Below, in pieces: positions 1 to 6,022 of a stretch of 14,683 bases of DNA (the stretch's first letter is position 1; every line of letters starts with the position of its first letter). The notes under the pieces are model-generated. The model was not told the origin of the DNA and made no database searches. It was given only the letters and a program-made list of their open reading frames with translations. Origin of the DNA: DATELY01 sp035276085 (GTDB lineage: Bacteria > Pseudomonadota > Gammaproteobacteria > Steroidobacterales > Steroidobacteraceae); NCBI GenBank assembly GCA_035276085.1, contig DATELY010000003.1, positions 1 through 14,683 on the forward strand, in the 5' to 3' direction. The position numbers and the translations under genes are program-made.

Positions 1-51
1 CGGCGTGGGGAGTTGTACGACTTGGCACTGCAGTGGGGAGCGAAGAGCTAA
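1..51 (+). CDS. rsmI: Partial: C-terminal end of RsmI, 16S rRNA 2'-O-methyltransferase
   Basis: Frame 1 is open from the window edge to a TAA at 49-51 and reads RRGELYDLALQWGAKS. This resembles the last helix of the RsmI family, where E. coli ends KKNALYKYALEQQGE: basic pair, small residues, LY, then the LAL/YAL helix. RsmI 2'-O-methylates C1402 of 16S rRNA using SAM, next to the N4-methylation made by RsmH encoded downstream. Location next to rnpB and mraZ agrees with the order known in pseudomonads. Only 16 residues are visible and the catalytic part lies outside, so the call rests on a short match plus context. Confidence 0.55.
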   Translation, partial: RRGELYDLALQWGAKS

Positions 52-58
52 CGCGCTC

Positions 59-128
59 CTGTCCCCTCCCCTGCGAAGCCCCTCGTCCGGGGTTCCGAAG
101 CGGCTCGGGGGAGGGCTAGGGTGGGGGC
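59..128 (+). repeat. GC-rich palindromic intergenic repeat, copy A
   Basis: The segment begins about 8 nt after the rsmI stop. A CCCCTCCC arm (63-70) faces a GGGGGAGGG arm (107-115), followed by CTAGGGTGGGGGC to 128. The ends match the reverse complement of copy C at 14591-14643 almost base for base. Copy A has about 28 extra bases in the loop (roughly 80-106), bounded by a duplicated CGAAGC, and these contain a smaller CCCC...GGGG hairpin. It looks like a dispersed REP-like element placed just after a gene; family identity is not established here. Confidence 0.7.
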
Positions 129-151
129 GCTTGAGCGTGGACCCGTACTTC

Positions 152-199
152 CAGCTGCCCCCATCCTGTCCTTCCCCCGCTTCGCAAGGGAAGGGACGC
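152..199 (-). repeat. GC-rich palindromic intergenic repeat, copy B (inverted relative to A)
   Basis: This is a diverged copy in the opposite orientation to A. The 22 nt at 157-178 match the reverse complement of 107-128 at 18 positions. They are followed by a GCTTCGCA loop and a GGGAAGGG arm. Copies A and B therefore form a larger inverted pair around 129-156, which could fold as one long stem in RNA or as a cruciform. The pair may end rsmI transcription, but no T-tract follows. Confidence 0.65.
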
Positions 200-275
200 T
201 CTCGTCAACGTTGCTCCGAAGGTTGAGGCGAACTTTCTCTTGCCTCCCGCCCCGCTCACCACCACCATCCGCGCC
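200..275. other. Non-coding stretch upstream of rnpB
   Basis: The bases between repeat B and the RNase P RNA hold no supportable gene. The rnpB promoter should lie here or in the repeats. I see weak -35-like hexamers (TTGCTC at 211-216, TTGAGG at 223-228) but no convincing -10 at a normal spacing, so no promoter is called. Confidence 0.5.
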
Positions 276-663
276 GGGAGTCGGCCAGACAATCGCTGCG
301 CTTGAGTGCGTGGAGGAAAGTCCGGGCTCCATGGGCAAGGTGCCAGGTAACGCCTGGGGGGCGCGAGCCCACGGAAAGTGCAACAGAAAGCAAACCGCCT
401 GCCTCACCTTCGCTGGTGAGGTCGGTAAGGGTGAAATGGTGCGGTAAGAGCGCACCGCGCCGGTGGTAACACTCGGCGGCACGGCAAACCCCACCCGGAG
501 CAAGACCAAATAGGGGAGCAAGCGGCCCGGTTCTTATGGAGCTGGGCCGTCCGCGTGGCCCGCGCGTGCTCCCGGGTAGGTCGCTTGAGGTGCGCGGTGA
601 CGCGTATCCCAGATGAATGATTGTCCGCGACAGAACCCGGCTTATCGGCCGACTCCCACTCCT
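276..663 (+). ncRNA. rnpB: RNase P RNA (bacterial type A)
   Basis: This is the catalytic RNA of RNase P, which trims the 5' leader of precursor tRNAs together with the protein RnpA. The universally conserved blocks are present in order: GAGGAAAGTCCGGGCTCC at 313-330, the GTGCAACAGAAAGCAAACC region near 379-397, GGTAAGGGTGAAA near 424, the GGAGCAAGACCAAATAGG block near 497-515, GGGTAGG at 574-580 with the GGT that pairs with the tRNA CCA end, and the AGATGAATGA...ACAGAACCCGGCTTA block at 611-644. P1 is a perfect 11-bp helix, 276-286 with 647-657. P12 is a perfect 7-bp hairpin, 402-408 with 415-421. P3 is very short, and the P16/P17 region holds an additional 8-bp hairpin. The ends are set from P1, so the exact mature 3' end is approximate. 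No U-rich terminator hairpin is visible after it. Confidence 0.97.
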
Positions 664-976
664 CTCCTGGATTTCAAAAAACTAAACGAGCTACGGGCTA
701 ATCCTGCCACGAGCTTAAGGCCAGCTAACCAAAGCCGAATGGTTCAGCGCCCGGATTCAGCACGATTCCGGCCCGACTTTGCGCAGATTGGCGCGCAGCC
801 TGCTGGCTGAAGGTCATCGACGGCGCTCCCTTATGTCGAACGACTTCCTGCATGCCTGCCTCAGCAATGCTCGTTAAGTCTCTGATTTGCAGCGAATGGC
901 GGCGGGCGGTCTGCACCATCCTGATGCCGGTCGACCCTAAGTCACTGTCGCTAAACGGAAATGCCGGTTGGTTTGT
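664..976. other. Non-coding stretch between rnpB and the mra promoter
   Basis: About 310 nt with no gene on the + strand and a visibly lower GC content than the operon. It includes a small hairpin, CAGCC-TGCT-GGCTG at 796-809, without a T-tract. The minus strand has an open frame across part of it (725-1075), which I do not accept as a gene because it runs through the mra promoter and operator. The size would suit an extended regulatory region or a small RNA, but nothing specific is recognised. Confidence 0.45.
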
Positions 977-1013
977 TTGACTTGACACAAAGGCCGTTCT
1001 TATAGTGCGGCGT
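977..1013 (+). promoter_or_regulatory. Probable sigma70 promoter of the mra/dcw operon
   Basis: TTGACT (977-982) and TATAGT (1001-1006) are separated by 18 nt, which predicts a start near 1012-1014. A perfect TTGACA at 982-987 overlaps the first hexamer but would leave only 13 nt to the same -10, so TTGACT is preferred. The element sits about 90 nt before the mraZ ATG and directly upstream of the MraZ operator, as expected for the autoregulated mra promoter. Confidence 0.7.
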
Positions 1014-1015
1014 CG

Positions 1016-1040
1016 GTGGAAAAAAGTGGAATGTTGTGGG
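1016..1040 (+). promoter_or_regulatory. MraZ operator: three direct repeats in 10-bp register
   Basis: GTGGA at 1016-1020, GTGGA at 1026-1030 and GTGGG at 1036-1040 are spaced exactly 10 bp apart. A degenerate fourth unit, GTGTT, is at 1046-1050. Known MraZ sites are TGGGN-type repeats separated by 5 nt ahead of mraZ, and this array has the same period. One repeat per helical turn on one DNA face suits the ring-shaped MraZ oligomer. Its place at or just after the predicted start site would let MraZ block initiation or early elongation. Confidence 0.85.
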
Positions 1041-1058
1041 ATTCCGTGTTTTTTCCAC
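1016..1058 (+). repeat. Leader inverted repeat overlapping the MraZ operator
   Basis: A 10-bp perfect inverted repeat, GTGGAAAAAA (1016-1025) with TTTTTTCCAC (1049-1058), encloses a second 5-bp pair, GGAAT (1028-1032) with ATTCC (1041-1045), around an 8-nt loop. In RNA this gives a two-part hairpin at the extreme 5' end of the predicted transcript, about 43 nt before the mraZ ATG. The inverted distal arm also supplies a CCAC half on the opposite strand. Confidence 0.75.
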
Positions 1059-1101
1059 CCTGTTTCCATCGCCAACGAACCCCAAAAGCACCGATCCGCC
1101 C

Positions 1102-1557
1102 ATGTTCCGTGGTGAATACCCAGTCACGCTCGACGCCAAAGGCCGGCTAGCCATGCCGACCCGTTACCGCGAGCGGCTGAAAGACCAGGCGGGTGGCCTG
1201 CTGATTGCCACGGTCAGCCGGAGCGATCGGTGTCTCCTTATCTATCCCATGCCCGAGTGGGAGGAAACCGAAAAGCGGCTGATGGACCTCCCCTCGTTCG
1301 ATCCCGCCAACCGGCGTTTGCAGATCCTGATGGTCGGGCATGCGGCGGACCTCGAGATGGACGCGCAGGGACGGATTCTCATCCCACCGAATCTGCGCGA
1401 GTACGCCAGCCTGAGCCGCGATGCCGTCCTGCTCGGACAGGCTAACCGCTTCGAGTTGTGGGATGAAGCGCATTGGAAAGAACGACGCGAGCAATTGCTG
1501 AAGGTGGATGAAACCATCGAGGCGATGTCGCCCGAACTGAAGGCGTTGAAGCTGTAG
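1102..1557 (+). CDS. mraZ: MraZ, transcriptional regulator of the dcw cluster
   Basis: MraZ is a nucleoid-associated DNA-binding protein that represses its own promoter and so the cell-wall and division operon. The 151-residue product matches the family length (152 in E. coli). It has the two AbrB-like swapped-hairpin repeats: DAKGR at residues 11-15 followed by LAMPTRYRERL, and DAQGR at 87-91 followed by ILIPPNLREYASL. The start at 1102 was chosen because the family begins MFRG. The frame is open upstream to a GTG at 1036, but that codon lies inside the operator and has no ribosome binding site. The ATG also lacks a clear Shine-Dalgarno (the preceding bases are C/A-rich), so translation may start poorly or by another route. 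The gene ends 4 nt before rsmH. Confidence 0.97.
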   Translation: MFRGEYPVTLDAKGRLAMPTRYRERLKDQAGGLLIATVSRSDRCLLIYPMPEWEETEKRLMDLPSFDPANRRLQILMVGHAADLEMDAQGRILIPPNLREYASLSRDAVLLGQANRFELWDEAHWKERREQLLKVDETIEAMSPELKALKL

Positions 1558-1561
1558 GCCC

Positions 1562-2491
1562 ATGCATGCTCACACGCCAGTCCTACTCGATGAAGTGCTC
1601 GACGGTCTCGCGATCAGACCGGAGGGTCGCTACATCGATGCCACGTTCGGTCGCGGCGGTCACACCGCTGCGGTGCTGGCGCGCTTGAGCGCGCAAGGTG
1701 AACTGCTGGCGATCGATCGCGACTCGAGCGCGGTCGCGGCAGCGCGCGAGCGGTTTGGCAGCGACCCGCGATTTACGGTGATGCACGGATCGTTCTCGCA
1801 ACTCGAACAACTCATCCAGCAGTCGGGCCGCGGCGCGGGATGGGATGGTGTGTTGCTCGATCTGGGGGTGTCTTCACCGCAGCTCGACGATGCCGCTCGC
1901 GGTTTCAGCTTCATGCAGGACGGGCCGCTCGACATGCGCATGAACACCGCATCCGGCACGACGGCTGCGCAATGGCTCGCGCGTGTGTCCGAGCGCGATC
2001 TCGAGCGCGTGATCCGCGAGTACGGGGAAGAGCGTTTTGCGCGCCGCATCGCGCATGCGGTCGTCGCAGCACGCCGCACCCGTCCGCTCGATCGAACGCT
2101 GGTTCTCGCCGAGATCGTCAGTGCTGCCGTGCCGAAGCGTGAGCCCGGCAAGCATCCGGCGACGCGGACCTTTCAAGCGATCCGCATCCACATCAACGAC
2201 GAGTTTGCGGAGATCGAGGCCGCGCTGCGCGCGACGTTGCGCGTGCTCGAGCCGGGCGGCCGCCTGTGCGTGATCAGCTTTCACTCGCTCGAAGACACGC
2301 TCGTGAAGCGCTTCATGCAGCAGCACTCGCAGGATGATCCCGTCTATGCCGGCCTGCCCGACATTCCGGAACATGCGCGCGCACGCCTGAAGCGTGTCGG
2401 CCGCGCGATTCATCCCAGCGCAGAAGAAGTGGCGCGCAATCCGCGAGCGCGCAGCGCCGTGTTGCGCATCGCAGAGAGGCGGGCGGCATGA
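1562..2491 (+). CDS. rsmH: RsmH (MraW), 16S rRNA m4C1402 methyltransferase
   Basis: This cytoplasmic SAM-dependent enzyme N4-methylates C1402 in the decoding centre of 16S rRNA. The 309 residues fit the family (313 in E. coli). SAM-binding motif I is DATFGRGGHT near residues 26-35, followed by the acidic AIDRD at 50-54. GVLLDLGVSSPQLDD and GFSFMQDGPLDMRM near 95-125 are family signatures. KHPATRTFQAIRI and GRLCVISFHSLED mark the C-terminal half, and it ends in the typical ARSAVLRIAER. The ATG lies 4 nt after the mraZ stop with only weak ribosome-binding sequence, so translation is probably coupled to mraZ. Its partner RsmI, which methylates the same nucleotide on the ribose, appears to be encoded at the left edge of the window. 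Confidence 0.98.
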   Translation: MHAHTPVLLDEVLDGLAIRPEGRYIDATFGRGGHTAAVLARLSAQGELLAIDRDSSAVAAARERFGSDPRFTVMHGSFSQLEQLIQQSGRGAGWDGVLLDLGVSSPQLDDAARGFSFMQDGPLDMRMNTASGTTAAQWLARVSERDLERVIREYGEERFARRIAHAVVAARRTRPLDRTLVLAEIVSAAVPKREPGKHPATRTFQAIRIHINDEFAEIEAALRATLRVLEPGGRLCVISFHSLEDTLVKRFMQQHSQDDPVYAGLPDIPEHARARLKRVGRAIHPSAEEVARNPRARSAVLRIAERRAA

Positions 2492-2760
2492 AGCGCGTCA
2501 CTCATCTGGCTCTCTTCATCTGCGCGATGTGCATGTTCGGCTCGGCGCTGGCGGTGATCTGGACCAAGCATCGCGCGCGCGGCGAATTCATCGAGCTTCA
2601 GTCGCTCACGACCGAGCGCGATCGCATCAACATCGAATGGGGACAGCTGAAGCTCGAGCAAAGCGCCTGGGCGACGCATGGCCGCGTCGAAAAAATGGCG
2701 CGCGCCGACCTGAAGCTCGTCGTGCCCAAGCCGGAAGAAGTGCGGCTGGTGCAACCATGA
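2488..2760 (+). CDS. ftsL: FtsL, bitopic divisome protein
   Basis: A 90-residue protein with a short cytoplasmic start (MKRVTH), one transmembrane helix at about residues 7-25 and a periplasmic leucine-zipper-like coiled coil at about 30-62 (ELQSLTTERDRINIEWGQLKLEQ). A VEKMARADLKLVVPKPEEV tail follows, resembling the usual 'A...LgM..P' end of FtsL. In the divisome FtsL pairs with FtsB, binds FtsQ and helps activate FtsW-FtsI. It is at the short end of the family (121 in E. coli). Identity rests on topology, coiled coil and position between rsmH and ftsI as much as on sequence. The ATG overlaps the rsmH stop as ATGA, and GAGAGG at 2474-2479 is a well-spaced ribosome binding site. Confidence 0.93.
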   Translation: MKRVTHLALFICAMCMFGSALAVIWTKHRARGEFIELQSLTTERDRINIEWGQLKLEQSAWATHGRVEKMARADLKLVVPKPEEVRLVQP

Positions 2761-4484
2761 GTCGCGAGGCGCGCAGTTTTTCGGTCGAGCAGTTCCGCGG
2801 TCGGGGTCGCTTCGTCCTGCTGTTGTTGCTGCTCGTGGCTTGCGGGCTCGTTGCGCGCGCGATCGACCTGCAGATTCTCGATGAAGGATTCCTGGAGCGG
2901 CAGGGCGACGCCCGCTTCACGCGCATCGCCAAGCTCTCGGCGAATCGCGGCAGCATCTACGACCGCAACGGCGAGCCGCTCGCCGTGAGCTCGCCCGTGG
3001 ATACCGTGTGGGCGTGTCCGAAGGAAGTGATGCGCGCGCCGGATCAGATCCCGCGTCTGGCCGAAGCGCTCAATCGCGAGCCGAAGTGGCTGACGCAATT
3101 GCTGACGAGCACGCTCGATCGTGAGTTCGTCTATCTCGTCCGGCACATGAATCCTGCGGCTGCAGCGCAAGTGAAGGCGCTGCACATTCCCGGTGTGTAC
3201 CTGCAGCGTGAATATCGCCGCTACTACCCGGCGGGCGAAGTCACCGGTCATCTCATCGGCTTCACGAAGAAGTACGAGGACATCGGTCAGGAGGGTCTCG
3301 AGCTGGCGTATGACCGTTGGCTCGGAGCCGAGCCCGGTGCGAAGCGCGTCATTCAGGATCTCTACGGACGCACGGTCGAAGACGTGGAAAGTATTCGTGC
3401 GCCGCATGCGGGCTCCGATCTCATCACGAGTATCGACTTGCGCATTCAGTACCTCGCCTATCGCGAGCTGAAGGCAGCCGTGCAGCAGAACCGCGCGAAG
3501 TCCGGAACGATGGTCGTGCTCGATGTTGAAACGGGTGAAGTGCTCGCGATGGTGAATCAGCCCGCGTACAACCCGAACGATCGCGATCAAGTGGCAGCGG
3601 CGCGCTACCGCAATCGCGCGGCCACGGACATCTTCGAGCCGGGTTCCAGCATCAAGCCGTTCGTGGCGGCCGCAGGTCTCACGTCGGGTCAATTCCATCC
3701 CGACACGACGATCGACACCGGCCCCGGCATGGTGCGCGTCGGCGTGAAGGTGTTTCAGGACAAACACAACCTGGGTCCGGTCTCGCTCACGACGGTGCTC
3801 GCGAAATCCAGCAACGTCGGCATGATCAAAATGGCGTTGGCGCTCGAACCGCAGGCGATCTGGAACTCGCTCAACGCGTTTGGATTCGGTCAGGTGACGG
3901 GCAGCGGTTTTCCCGGCGAATCGGCGGGCTTGCTGAATCACTACTCGCAGTGGCGCCGCATCGCTCAAGCCAGCGTCTCCTTCGGCTACGGCATGTCAGT
4001 GACTCCCTTACAGCTTGCGCACGCGTATGCGGTGCTCGGTGGGGGCGGCATCAGTCGTCCCGTCAGTCTGCGACGTGTCGATGCGCCCGTGGCGGGTGAG
4101 CGCGTGCTCGATCAGAGCGTCGCGCGCGACATGCTGCACATGATGGAAAGCGTGGTATCGCAGGAGGGCACAGGCAATCGCGCGGCGCTCGCCGGGTACC
4201 GCGTCGCCGGCAAGACCGGTACGGCATGGAAGGCGAGTGAAGGCAGTTACACCACAGACAAGTATCTTGCGGTCTTCGGTGGCGTCGTGCCTGCGACGCG
4301 GCCGAAACTGGCTGCGATCGTGATGATCGATGAGCCCGGCGGAACGTTGTATTACGGCGGCGATGTCGCCGCGCCCGTGTTCGCCAACGTGATGGCCGGT
4401 GCACTGCGCTTGCTCGCGGTGCCTCCGGATGGACTCGACCGGTTGCCAGCCACCACGCTGGTGCAAGCGAATCCTTCTCCATGA
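2757..4484 (+). CDS. ftsI: FtsI (PBP3), septal peptidoglycan transpeptidase
   Basis: A class B penicillin-binding protein that cross-links septal peptidoglycan in the periplasm, paired with FtsW. It has 575 residues (588 in E. coli). It has one N-terminal membrane anchor at about residues 19-36, a dimerisation/pedestal domain beginning with the ANRGSIYDRNGEPLA motif near 62-76, and a C-terminal transpeptidase domain. The active-site motifs are in order and well spaced: SSIK with nucleophile S297 and K300, SSN at 351-353, and KTGT at 486-489. The frame is open further upstream inside rsmH and ftsL. The ATG at 2757 was chosen because it overlaps the ftsL stop as ATGA and gives the family's N-terminus. 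The gene overlaps murE by the same ATGA arrangement. Confidence 0.98.
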   Translation: MSREARSFSVEQFRGRGRFVLLLLLLVACGLVARAIDLQILDEGFLERQGDARFTRIAKLSANRGSIYDRNGEPLAVSSPVDTVWACPKEVMRAPDQIPRLAEALNREPKWLTQLLTSTLDREFVYLVRHMNPAAAAQVKALHIPGVYLQREYRRYYPAGEVTGHLIGFTKKYEDIGQEGLELAYDRWLGAEPGAKRVIQDLYGRTVEDVESIRAPHAGSDLITSIDLRIQYLAYRELKAAVQQNRAKSGTMVVLDVETGEVLAMVNQPAYNPNDRDQVAAARYRNRAATDIFEPGSSIKPFVAAAGLTSGQFHPDTTIDTGPGMVRVGVKVFQDKHNLGPVSLTTVLAKSSNVGMIKMALALEPQAIWNSLNAFGFGQVTGSGFPGESAGLLNHYSQWRRIAQASVSFGYGMSVTPLQLAHAYAVLGGGGISRPVSLRRVDAPVAGERVLDQSVARDMLHMMESVVSQEGTGNRAALAGYRVAGKTGTAWKASEGSYTTDKYLAVFGGVVPATRPKLAAIVMIDEPGGTLYYGGDVAAPVFANVMAGALRLLAVPPDGLDRLPATTLVQANPSP

Positions 4485-6022
4485 GCGTCGCCATGAATCA
4501 GATGAGCGGCTCAACCACGAATGCGCTTGCGCAAGGAACGCTGCTGCGCGACTTGCTCAACGGCGTCGTGCCGGCCCCACAGCTGCACGCGTTGGGCGAG
4601 ATGCGCGTGACCGATCTCACGTTGAACAGTCGCGAAGCGCGTCGTGGCGCGGCATTCGTCGCGCTGCCGGGTACGCGCGAGCACGGCATCCGTCATGCGC
4701 CCGCAGCCGTCGCGCAAGGCGCTGTCGTCGTGCTTTATCAACCTCCGGCAGACATGCCCGGCTTGAGCGTGCCGGCGATCGCCATTCCCGAGCTGCGTCA
4801 AGCGCTGGGTGTCATCGCCGACCGCTTCTTCCGTTCACCGTCCGCAAGCATGCGCATCGCCGCGGTGACTGGAACGAATGGCAAGACGACCACAGCCTGG
4901 CTCATTGCCGCCGCCATGCAACAAGTCGGCGTCGCCAGTGCGTATGCAGGTACGCTGGGTGTCGGTGCAATCGGCGCGCTGCGATCGCGACTGCACACCA
5001 CGCCGGACAGCATCACGCTTCACCGCGAACTGGCCGCTCTGCGCGATCACTCCACGCGCGCGCTCGGCATGGAAGTGTCGTCGCATGCACTCGATCAGGC
5101 GCGCATCGCCGGCGTGCGCATCGCCACCGCGGTGTTCACCAATCTCACTCGCGATCATCTCGACTATCACGGCACGCTCGAGGCCTATGGCGACGCCAAG
5201 GCCAGACTCTTCCGCGTGCCGCATCTGTGCTATGGATTGATCAATGCCGATGATGCCTTCGGGCGCGCGCTGCTGGGCCGATTGGCCGGCGAGCTGCCGT
5301 TGATTGCGTGCTCGCGCGCGCAGTCTGCCTTCACACACCCGCAAGTGCGGCGCCTGTTGGCGGATCGTGTCGTGCCGAGTGCACAAGGTCTCGAGCTGGC
5401 GATCAGCGGTGACTTCGGTAACGCCGTGCTGCGCTCGCGTCTCATCGGCGAGTTCAACGCCGAGAACCTGTTGGCTGCGTTGGGCGTGTTGCTGTCCTGG
5501 GAGATCGATCTCGCGCGCGCGATCAATGCGTTGTCGCAGGTGGCTGCTCCGCCCGGACGAATGCAGACGATCACCCGGCCCGGTCAGCCGCTTGCCGTCG
5601 TCGACTATGCACATACGCCGGATGCATTGGCGAAAGCGTTGCGCGCCGCGCGTGCACATTGCACCGGCGAGCTGACGTGCGTGTTTGGATGTGGCGGCGA
5701 GCGGGATGCTGGCAAGCGTCCGCTGATGGGCGGCATCGCGGCCGAGCTGGCGGATCGTGTCATCGTCACCGATGACAACCCGCGTGGCGAGGAGGGTGTT
5801 GAGATCGTGCAGCAGATTCTCGCCGGCATGCCGACGACTGCACACGCGGAAGTTGAACGCGATCGTGCACGCGCCATCCACCTGGCGCTGGACGGTGCGG
5901 ACGCCGGTGATGTGGTGCTCGTCGCCGGCAAGGGCCACGAGGACTACCAGATCGTCGGTACGGAGCGGCACCACTTCAGCGATGCCGAGGTGATTGCCGA
6001 GTGGCTGGAGGCACGCGTATGA
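4481..6022 (+). CDS. murE: MurE, UDP-MurNAc-L-Ala-D-Glu:meso-diaminopimelate ligase
   Basis: This cytoplasmic ATP-dependent ligase adds the third stem-peptide residue. The 513 residues comprise an N-terminal UDP-substrate domain (LTLNSREARRGAAFVALPG near 47), a central ATPase domain with P-loop GTNGKTTT at 131-138, and a C-terminal ligase domain. K240 in GDAKARLF is the expected carbamylated lysine. DNPR at 432-435 followed by GEE is the signature for meso-diaminopimelate rather than lysine, so the wall should be of the Gram-negative A1gamma type. The start at 4481 overlaps the ftsI stop (ATGA) but has no Shine-Dalgarno. In-frame ATGs at 4493 and 4502 are possible alternatives, so the first seven residues are uncertain. 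It overlaps murF by ATGA. Confidence 0.98.
   Translation: MSVAMNQMSGSTTNALAQGTLLRDLLNGVVPAPQLHALGEMRVTDLTLNSREARRGAAFVALPGTREHGIRHAPAAVAQGAVVVLYQPPADMPGLSVPAIAIPELRQALGVIADRFFRSPSASMRIAAVTGTNGKTTTAWLIAAAMQQVGVASAYAGTLGVGAIGALRSRLHTTPDSITLHRELAALRDHSTRALGMEVSSHALDQARIAGVRIATAVFTNLTRDHLDYHGTLEAYGDAKARLFRVPHLCYGLINADDAFGRALLGRLAGELPLIACSRAQSAFTHPQVRRLLADRVVPSAQGLELAISGDFGNAVLRSRLIGEFNAENLLAALGVLLSWEIDLARAINALSQVAAPPGRMQTITRPGQPLAVVDYAHTPDALAKALRAARAHCTGELTCVFGCGGERDAGKRPLMGGIAAELADRVIVTDDNPRGEEGVEIVQQILAGMPTTAHAEVERDRARAIHLALDGADAGDVVLVAGKGHEDYQIVGTERHHFSDAEVIAEWLEARV

Noticed and set aside
48..521. Antisense 157-codon frame across the repeats and the 5' half of rnpB
   Set aside because: It covers palindromic repeats and a structural RNA gene and has no recognisable protein features.
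664..720. Rho-independent terminator for rnpB
   Set aside because: No stable hairpin followed by a T-run is present; GGATT/AATCC at 669-673 and 700-704 is too weak.
613..810. Small + strand frame starting in the 3' end of rnpB
   Set aside because: Its first 17 codons are conserved RNase P RNA sequence, and the rest is unremarkable.
982..1006. Perfect -35 hexamer TTGACA at 982-987 as the mra promoter
   Set aside because: Its distance to TATAGT is 13 nt, too short for sigma70; the overlapping TTGACT at 977-982 gives 18 nt.
2394..2756. Upstream in-frame extension of ftsI within rsmH and ftsL
   Set aside because: It adds 121 residues without FtsI similarity, and the ATGA overlap at 2757 gives the expected N-terminus.
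2598..3968. Long antisense open frame (456 codons) opposite ftsL and ftsI
   Set aside because: It is histidine/arginine/aspartate-rich and motif-free, the usual antisense image of a GC-rich coding region. Similar antisense frames opposite murE, murF, ftsW, murG and murC (up to 439 codons) were dropped for the same reason.
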